From the NCBI RefSeq assembly GCF_020080835.1, contig NC_058161.1, forward strand, positions 24,934,837 to 24,998,836: a DNA stretch of 64,000 nucleotides, given 5' to 3'. The translations under genes were made by a program, and so were the position numbers. Shown in pieces: positions 56,430 through 64,000 of this stretch. Below the pieces are notes generated by a model that did no database searches, was not told the origin of the DNA, and saw only the letters and a program-made list of their open reading frames with translations. Every line of letters begins with the position of its first letter. Position 1 is the first letter of the stretch. The stretch comes from Cotesia glomerata (lineage: Eukaryota; Arthropoda; Insecta; Hymenoptera; Braconidae).

Positions 56430-58230
56430 GTCAATAATAGACACGAAATAATGAATATTTAAATAATAAGGGTTGTCATTGGAGCGTCATCAGGAGGTGT
56501 GCGGGATGTCGGTGAGTGTTGTATATTAACAGTTGTAGGACCCCAAAATAAAAATTCTCAGCGAAAATTGGCGTGATCTTTCTATTATACACGAAATGAT
56601 AAATTTTTAAGGTTGGGATGGCCATTGGGGGTTTTCCGGAAGTCTGAGAGGGTTCAAATATTTATGTGGTTGTAGGACCCCAAAATAAAAATTCTCAGCG
56701 AGAATTGACGTGATCTTTTTAATAGACTTGAAATTATGAATTTCTTAATGATAAAGGCTGTCATTGGGGGGGCCTAAGGGGGTGTTCCGGAAGTCGGAAA
56801 GTGTTCCAATTTTATTTATACCATCTAGTACCCAAAATAAAGATTTTCAGCAAGAATTGGCGTGATCTTTTTGATAGACACGAAATAATGAATTTTTTAA
56901 CGATAAGGGCTGTCATTGGGGGCTGTTCCGGAAGTCGGAAAGTGTTTCAATTTTATTTATACCTTCTAGTACCTAAAATAAAGATTTACAGCAAGAATTG
57001 GCGTGATCTTTTTAATAGACACGAAATAATGAATTTTCTAATGATAAGGGTTGTCATGGGGGAGGCGTGAGGGGGTGTTCCGGAAGTCCGGAAAGTGTCT
57101 CCAATTTTTTTCATATTTTTCTAGTACACCAAAATAAAGATTTTCAGCAAGGAGTGGCGTGATCTTTTATTAGGACAATTTGGAAAATATGAATTTCTTA
57201 AGGTTAAGGGCGGTGTGCCGATTGGGGGGTGTTCTGGAAGTCCGAGAGGGTTCAAATTTTTTTTTTAATAGTTGTAGGACCCCCAAAATGTAAATTTTCA
57301 TGAGAATTGGCGTGATCTTTTTATTAGACGCGAATTAATGAATGAATTTTTAACGTTAAGGGTGACGAGGTATTTAAAGAAGAAGGGGCATAAGTGGGGG
57401 TGTTCCGGAAAGTCCGGAGGAGAGGGGTTCCAATTTTTTTGTACACTTTGAGTGCACCCCAAAATAAAGAATTTTCAGCAGCGAGAATTGGCGTGATCTT
57501 TTAATAAGACACGAAATTATGGAGTTTTAAAGTTAAAGATTGTTGGCCAGGGTGTTCGGAAGTCCGAAGAGGTTCAAATTTTTAATAGTTGTAGGACCCC
57601 GAAATAAAAATTTTCAGCGAGAATTGGCGTGATCTTTTTAATAGACACGAAATTATGAATTGTTTAATGATAAGGGCTGTCATTGGGGGGGGGGGCCTAA
57701 GGGGGTGTTCCGGAAGTCGAAAAGTGTTCTAATTTTTTTTATACCTTCTGGTACTCATAATAAAGATTTTCAGCAAGAATGGGCGTGATATTTTTATTAG
57801 ACACGAAATTATGAATTTTTTAAGGTTAAGGGTGGCCATTGGGGGGTGTTCCGGAAGTCCGAGAGGGTTCCAATTTTTTTAATAGATGTAGAACCCCAAA
57901 ATAAAGATTTTTAGCAAGAATTGGCGTGATCTTTTTAATAGACACGGAGTAATGAATTTTTTAAGGTTAAGGGTGGGCTTTAGAGGGTGTTCCGGAAGTC
58001 AGAGAGGGCTCAAACTTTTTTAATAGTTGTAACACCCCAAAATGAAAATTTTCAGCGAGAATTGACGTGATCTTTTTAATAGTCACGGAATTATGAATTT
58101 TTTAAAGTTAAGGGTAGTCATTAGGGGGATGTTTCGGAAGTCGGAGAGGATTCAAATTTTTTTCATACCTTTGAGACCCGAAAAAAACGTTTTTCAGAAA
58201 TATTTGGCGTGATCTTATTAATATCGTTGA
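56430..58230. repeat. ~140-bp tandem array, about 12 units
   Basis: TGGCGTGATCTTTTTAATAG recurs near 56,571, 56,709, 56,860, 57,000, 57,148, 57,310, 57,491, 57,627, 57,783, 57,924, 58,066 and 58,207. Each unit also has GGTGTTCCGGAAGTC(C/G)G and CCCCAAAATAAAGATTTTCA. Unit length varies (136-181 bp). The array ends where the Mutator-like coding sequence begins. Confidence 0.9.
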
Positions 58231-58831
58231 AATTATGAATGAAAAACGATTTCGTTTCACGAACGTTCGGAACTTCAGGTACAGAAAACTTCTCTGTTCA
58301 TAGAAGCCATCGGTTATAGCCTTGATATAAGAAGTGCCGTCTGAGGTCACATCACTATTTTTTATCGCAATTTCTGCTTCCTTCAATGCATTTAAATTCA
58401 TCTCTTCTGCAACAACAGCCTTAAAAAGCTCCACTATTTTCTTGCGATGTCTTCCATATGTTTTATTTGTGATGTATGGTATGTCAAACACTGCTAAAAC
58501 AGTTTGAAATGCTGCAAAAGTACTTGCGGAACTAATAACACCGATTGAAGCAGTCATATTGATATTGAATTTTGTTTCTGGTTTTAGAGGATTTGTATAA
58601 AATGTAGTTATCTTTCTACACTCTAGACATCTCCAATACAGTAAAGTGTTTAAACCAATATTTTACTTGATTTGAATTAAATTCTTGGAAATGAGTTAAA
58701 CCATTGGTATTTTTGGTATGACCAAGTGGAACTGCATATTTTTCATGAACTAAGTCTAGCTTGGATTCATCAAGATTCCTACGATCATGACTGCTAGATT
58801 CTTCTGATTTCTCAGAATATACTTGGTTACT

Positions 58832-60246
58832 TCACGGAAAGAAATACATTGCGGATATCCCTATGTCGTTGTATTGCATTGCTATAAGCCCTATGCATAT
58901 AGGATTATCTATTATACTGTATGGTACCAAAATCTTTGCGTCTATTACACGGGCGCATAGGAGGCTTGACGTGACAGCATTGCCGCCAGCCCCATAGTGC
59001 ATCGCAGATGTCGCAATGCTACTAGTTTTTTCCGCGATATTACTTAGCGCGACAATCAATAATTCTATCGAATTACGGCCAATATTTAATGGGTACAACT
59101 ACTGTACTGACATAAAAATTCATAAATTAGTAAAACTACTTTGAAATTAATTGTAGCATTAAACTAGTTTAATACAAAATTTTTAAATATTTTTCATCGA
59201 ACACACTGATAGAAGGATTTGTTTATATTTAATAAGCTTTATTAACTGTTAATAAATGATTTTTTAACATCATAGGATTTAATGAATATTTATTAACAGT
59301 TTATAAATTATTTATTAAATGTTAATAAATATTTGTTAACAGGTAACAAATATTTATTAACAGTTAATAAGTAATTTGTTTAGTACAATTTATTAACTGT
59401 TAAAAATATTTATTAATGGTTAATGAACATTTGTTAATTGTTAACGAATATTTATTTAAAATAAAAAGTAAAAATAGCAATTTCCTTTTGACACTTTTTA
59501 TAACCCTATAGCTGGAATACATGATAATAATTAAATTCACTAAATAAATTAACGTTTTTAATATTTAAAAATATAAAAGATAATTATGAGCTATGATAAA
59601 ATTTGGTATTTTATAATAAATGTTATTATAATGTAATATAATTAATGCAAATAATTTATAAAGATGATTTTTATTTGTAAGCCATCTTTACTTTATATCA
59701 TATGACATTGCAAATTGCAAGCGAAACAAATTCACTCTACAAAATATTTACTAATTGTTAATAAATATTTCTTAACTAAATAAATACTTATTAACTATTA
59801 ACAAATGTACTTTCCACCCAAATAGATATTTATTTAATGTTAAAAAATATTTATTAAAATTTAATAAATTAAATAATTGTCTTCAAATAAATTAAATTAT
59901 TAACAGTTAATAAATCCTTCTATCAGTGCATAACCCATTCAATTAATTAAACTAATTTTGTTACTACTCTAATATCAGCATAAGAGATATAACAATAACG
60001 GATAGACTGTTCTGCCAGGAGCATCGTAAATGTCGCCAGTCACTATGGGTCTGACGCCCATAGTGACATTGGCATATCAGCTATAACTATTGTTGATGTG
60101 ACTATTCCCACCATAGCCAAATCATCTATGCTGACGATTTTTATATCGAATCAAAATCTTCTAAACTATACAGTACAATACAATACAATGTATAGTGTTC
60201 ACACCCATAGTGACATAGTGATATCCGCAATGTATTTCTTTCCGTG
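58832..60246. mobile_element. TA-type inverted-repeat element (tips CACGGAAAGAAATACATTGC)
   Basis: Inverted ends of ~27 bp: CACGGAAAGAAATACATTGC at 58,832 and GCAATGTATTTCTTTCCGTG ending at 60,246. The right flank is TA. The left flank is TT, where the host gene's other repeats have TA, so a TA duplication with one mutation is likely. It holds the 725-bp MITE (59,204-59,928). A Tc1/mariner-type MITE is the simplest guess; no transposase frame is present. Confidence 0.75.
59204..59928. mobile_element. Uninterrupted copy of the CACTGATAGAA MITE (725 bp)
   Basis: Tips CACTGATAGAAGGATTT / AATCCTTCTATCAGTG. The two halves correspond to 26,940-27,332 and 44,968-45,213, and it contains a single CATATGAC at 59,699-59,706 where the giant hAT entered the other copy. 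The flanking dinucleotide is CA on both sides rather than TA. Confidence 0.88.
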
Positions 60247-60415
60247 TATGAATTGAAGTGTGATTAGTTAAAATAGTATTATTTATACCTCGGTTACTTA
60301 AAACTTTATTTTTTTCATGCAATAAATCACGTTCGGATTCATCGAGACCTATAGGATTTCGACTACTCCTTTCTTCTGATTTCTCAGAATATACTTGGTT
60401 ACTATCAATTGAAGT

Positions 60416-62787
60416 TGTAATGGAGTGTGACAGTCCCTGTATTACCCATGTGTGGTTCCTGGCCTGCGCCAGTTAGTTTATTGACGGATCACAGGGCGCT
60501 CTGCTCCGAAGTACTCGCGCCTCTAGCTATAAGTAATAAATAAGTCCCCGAGGGGGAAGCGCCGGCGCTGAGAGAGAGAGAGTGGGGAAAACAGAGTGAA
60601 GAAAGAACTACAACGACAAGACCACGAAGATTCATTGTGACCGAACAGTCTCACTGGACGCATCGCAAATTTTTGTAAGAACGCAGAGCACAGGTAATTA
60701 TTTTATTTCGCTCACCTTTAAGTGGAACGAAGCGATAAAAACTCAATTAATTTATTGCTTGCTAGGCCGCCTGCCAGCTTGCGTAAATTAATTCTAAATT
60801 GTAATAATTTCTAATGCTGATTTGCGGTTACAGGCTTGAGAAAATACCCAGAGCACGAGTGACGGTGACCAGAGTTTTGCCGCCAAGCAGATCGATCCGA
60901 GGAGGTATTTGCCGAGGATTTATCCGAGGAGAAAGTTACACCACCCTGGACAAAAGGAGTCGCAGCTCTTCGAGGGAGTGCACGAGTATTTAGAATATAA
61001 AAACGAAAAAAAAACTCCAGGTACAAATATCATGTCTGATTTTAATTCTCGGGTCTGCGGCGTCAGCCAGGCAACACGTCGGCTGAAGGTCACCGCCATT
61101 TCGCGTTCGGTCACAATCGCTAGTCAATAAATTAATTAATTAAATTTTATATTAAAATTGGAGAAAATTATAAAACAATTAATTAATAATACCAGGACAG
61201 GTTTCAGGTTATTGATTAATTTGTTAGGGAAATAATTTGTCTTGGTCATTACTAATTTTACACGTATGCCTGTCGAGGTTAATAATACTAGGCATTTAGT
61301 TCGGGTTATTAATTCCAGATCTTTACGCTATGTGTAAAATTTATTAATTGAAAATCTTTGAATAATAATTTGGCTTAAGCCAATAGAAATAGAACTGAGT
61401 AAACCGCTAAATTAAAATTATTTAAGACTACAATTTATTCCGATCTAAAATTATTTGTAATAAATTATTTGGCGCATTATTTAATATTTGTCATAATTTA
61501 AATAAATCTAGAGTCAGGAAATAATCATTAAAATCAATAGAATTTGTTAATCTAAATTATTTAGTAAAAAAAGGTAGAAAATAAAAATTGTAAAAATTCG
61601 TCAAAAAAAAAAAAATTACACTAAAAACTTGCGGCAGAGACGCAAGACCGAGCGAGAGCGTCAGCCATCTTGTCCCGCGCGAGAACGCTGAGTAGAGGAC
61701 ATTCAAGGTCGAAACAAAATTGTCTCCGTTCGTTTGAAATAAAATAAACTCAAGTAAAATGAAATATTAAGTTTTAAGCAACACATAATAAAATACAATA
61801 GAATAATCTTTTGCCAAATTTCACTTTTGCGTTGGAAAATAAATTTAGTAAAATTTACTGCTGATTACTGGATTAAATAAAATAGCTCGGAATAAAATAA
61901 TTTGGATTAAATTAAATAATATAAAAGATTTAAGTTTACTCGATTATAGGAATTTATTTAATTTTGTTAAAATAAAGACTAAAATTTATTTAGTAATTTC
62001 TCGGACACAATGAATGGATTTAATCCTCGATGAATTGGAATTTTAATTTGGATAATTATTGTTGTAGAAATTGAAGATACGGCAGTAATTTAGATAATAG
62101 GAATTTGTAATTTATAATTCGGAAAATGATGAATAAGAATTTTAGAAATATTAATTAGGAAAATAATATTCTGGAAATTAGTTATAAATTGGAATTCAAG
62201 CGTTATTATTATTATTATTATTATTGGAATTGGAATAGAGTGTGTTTGTGTGTGAGTAAAGGGGTTATCCTGCTTCGGGGTAGTTCTCTTAGAGTAGCGT
62301 GAAGTTTGGGGGACAGCGTGCGCTGTGTGGACAACGTGTGCAGTCACATCCGGGTCCAGCTCAGTGGCGTGAGAGTCCGTGAGACCGCGTGAACTAAGTT
62401 AGAGTAGCGTTAGAGGTCCAGGGAACGACGCGAAGTAGATAGAGTACCGTGAGAGTCCAGTAGGCATCGGGTACTGCAACCACGTGAGGGTCTAGCTGGA
62501 CAGCGTGAAATATACCGTATGAGAGTGAGAGTGAGTGTGATTGTTATCCATGAAATTTTATATGTTGTTATCTTGGCCATTATTTCAACTAAAAAAAGGA
62601 GTGGAAAATAAAGAATTTTGTTAAACGAATTTCTGTGTCTAAATTTTAGTTTTTTTTCAGCAATCTCTCACGACCCTGACCTAATACTCCATGTTCTGGT
62701 CCAGTTTCTGGATACTGAGTCCAAAAATCTAGTGGCGCCCTTAAGAGTAAAAAGGGGCGACCAAGGGAAACAAAACATTCCGTTTCA
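60416..62787 (+). mobile_element. 2.37-kb LTR-type insertion (probably a solo LTR)
   Basis: Begins TGTAATGGAGTG and ends CATTCCGTTTCA, with a 4-bp direct repeat AAGT (60,412-60,415 and 62,788-62,791). It sits between two repeats of the Mutator-like gene, whose frame gives the pre-insertion sequence. No gag-pol is present. GT (60,695)...AG (60,832) could be a leader intron, and AATAAA-like signals are frequent. TGGCGCCC at 62,733, a motif common in primer-binding sites, is 54 bp before the end, so a deleted element with a very short right part is an alternative to a solo LTR. A truncated relative is at 15,742-16,322. Confidence 0.7.
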
Positions 62788-63574
62788 AAGTATGGTTTGT
62801 TAAAATAGTATTATTAATACCGCGGTTATTTAAGACTTTATTTTTTTCATGCAATAAACTACGTTCGGATTCATTGAAACCTATAGGATCTCGACTACTC
62901 TTTTCTTCTGATTTCTCAGAAAATACCTGAATAGTATGAAGTATAGTGTGGTTAGTTGAACTGTTACCACTTATACTACAATTATCTAAAAGTTCGTTAT
63001 GTTCATGCAATAAATCAATTTCGGATTTATCAAGGCCGCTGCAACCTTGACTACTCCTTTCATCTGAATTCTCAGAGAATACTTGATTACTATCAATCAA
63101 AGTCTGATTAGTTAAACTATTGTTACTTATACCACGCTTAGTTAAGATCGTATTTTTTTCATGCAGTAAACTAAATTTGGATTCATCGAGACCTCTGGGA
63201 TTTCGACTACTCCTTTCTTCTGATTTCTCAGAATATACTCTATAAGAGTTGCCAAAATAACTCGCCGATTCACGAGTTATTGTGTGATCAAAGTTAATAG
63301 TCTTACTTAAATTATTTGAATTATTATAACAAAATAAAACATTACTTTCTTCAACTTCCATTTGATCCATTTCCTCACGTTGGTCATCTATGTCATCCGG
63401 GTCCAAAATGAAATATTCTTCTATTATTTCCATTTCTTCGTCTACAGCTGTTGGATTCTTGGTAGCTGCCATTTCTTCTCGTTTTCTTTTTCGGCTAACA
63501 AACATAGAAAGCATGAATTAGATAGTTATATAATTTGAAATAAAATAAATTTTTTTTAATATACACAATTAGGA

Positions 63575-63785
63575 TGAATAAAATTAGGAAAACGGTTTAC
63601 CCTGTAGGCAATCCCTGTAACTTCCCGCTAACTCTATACCTAAGCGCCCAAAAATTGCACTTTTGACGTTTTTGAACTCTTTGAGCTCGAAATTACAATA
63701 AGTATGTTATTTTGAGATCTCGGGGCTCAAAAAATTAGCTGTTCTATGGTTTTGAGATCTTCGAGCTCAAAAGCCTGATAGAAGT
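63575..63785 (-). repeat. FamA fragment, copy 5
   Basis: Minus-strand match to the FamA end: GCGGGAAGTTACAGGGATTG, the GAGCTC-type blocks and CCGTTTTCCTAATTTTATTC. It is cut at 63,785 by the next element. Confidence 0.75.
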
Positions 63786-64000
63786 TGTAACGGGTGTTTA
63801 TTTTTAATCGCGGTTCCTGGAACCGAAACCAGAGCTGAGCTTATCTACAGGGAGAGAGAGTGGAGGAAGGTGATCTGAAATGAATAAATTTTTAATTAAC
63901 AACGGTACCAAAAATTTATTAACAACAAAATAGAATAACAACTTGTTCACTCGCACGTACACTGACTCACTTAAAACTAACTTAACACTACAACTTATTA
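63786..64000 (+). mobile_element. Start of an LTR-like element, running off the window
   Basis: TGTAACGGGTGTTTATTTTT begins exactly where FamA sequence stops after GATAGAAGT. In another FamA copy this site continues GAAGTAACATAG (minus strand of 25,120-25,137). The start resembles the LTR at 60,416 (TGTAAYGG) but the rest differs. Only the first 215 bases are visible. Confidence 0.45.

Larger units (their letters stand above)
58250..63514 (-). pseudogene. Mutator-like transposase-domain gene with ~52-residue repeats, broken by two insertions
   Basis: The minus-strand ATG at 63,514 starts an acidic N-terminus (EEMEIIEEYFILDPDDIDD) followed by repeats of ~52 residues with the core VFSEKSEERSSRNP.GLDES...LLHEKN. 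Three lie in 62,792-63,250, a fourth in 60,247-60,415 and a fifth in 58,690-58,831. A 2.37-kb LTR-type insertion separates repeats 3 and 4; a TA-flanked element separates 4 and 5. Downstream, after one frameshift (~58,640), comes a zinc-binding CLECRKIT segment. Then ASTFAAFQTVLAVFDIPYITNKTYGRH and VTSDGTSYIKAITDGFY match the N-terminal half of the Mutator-like domain of insect transposon proteins. Sequence is lost at about 58,300, near the ~140-bp array. Dead. Confidence 0.65.

Noticed and set aside
56801..57070. 89-codon frame with an internal duplication
   Set aside because: Falls inside the ~140-bp tandem array; the duplication is the array period.
60909..61130. 73-codon frame (MPRIYPRRKLHHPG) in the LTR as a gene
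   Set aside because: Partly conserved in the truncated LTR, but no domain and no evidence of translation; mentioned only as a possible leader frame.
62090..62347. 85-codon minus-strand frame in the LTR
   Set aside because: Contains translated ATT repeat and no recognisable domain.

Overview
The window looks like AT-rich accessory chromatin of an arthropod, most likely an insect. The evidence is three non-LTR retrotransposon groups with an arthropod distribution: an R1-clade element flanked by (AC)n, a Dong/R4-like element flanked by (TAA)n, and a CR1-like element. There are also hAT, piggyBac-like, Harbinger-like and Mutator-like pieces and long satellite arrays. A parasitoid wasp or other hymenopteran is possible, but nothing here proves it. 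I see no housekeeping gene, rRNA gene or convincing functional tRNA gene.

Layout. 1-7.7 kb: two Dong-like elements lie tail-to-tail around a (TAA)n tract; one is internally deleted and the other is split by a 1.04-kb inverted-repeat element. 7.7-14 kb: a tandem array of ~775-bp AT-rich units carries a Harbinger-like MITE in two of three units and is interrupted by an internally deleted non-LTR element (10.1-13.7 kb). 14-17.4 kb: a 1.1-kb element with 266-bp inverted repeats, a truncated LTR and AT-rich DNA. 17.4-23.5 kb: a dispersed repeat (called FamA here) carries an R1-clade retrotransposon in its (AC)n tract. 26-45.3 kb is a deep nest. A copia remnant's 3' LTR is split by a TA-flanked MITE. 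The MITE is split by a 17.6-kb hAT-like element with ~430-bp inverted repeats and an 8-bp target duplication. That element holds a defective CGGBP1-like hAT transposase, two piggyBac-like mini-elements, a second FamA copy with its own R1-clade element, a spliced BEN-domain gene and a 5.4-kb satellite arm.

45.5-47.1 kb: a broken SWIM/PHD gene. 47.6-52 kb: a CR1-like element with both ORFs open. 52.2-53.6 kb: a 95-bp minisatellite. 54.1-54.6 kb: a broken PHD-finger gene. 56.4-58.2 kb: a ~140-bp tandem array. 58.2-63.5 kb: a Mutator-like gene on the minus strand with ~52-residue repeats, broken by a TA-flanked element (itself holding the same MITE that hosts the giant hAT) and by a 2.37-kb LTR-type insertion. 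The window ends inside another LTR-like element.

The main discovery candidate is the giant hAT-like element (27,333-44,967). Its boundaries are supported by perfect terminal bases, an 8-bp duplication and an empty-site copy of its host MITE in the same window. The BEN gene and satellite arms may be cargo or may be secondary acquisitions.
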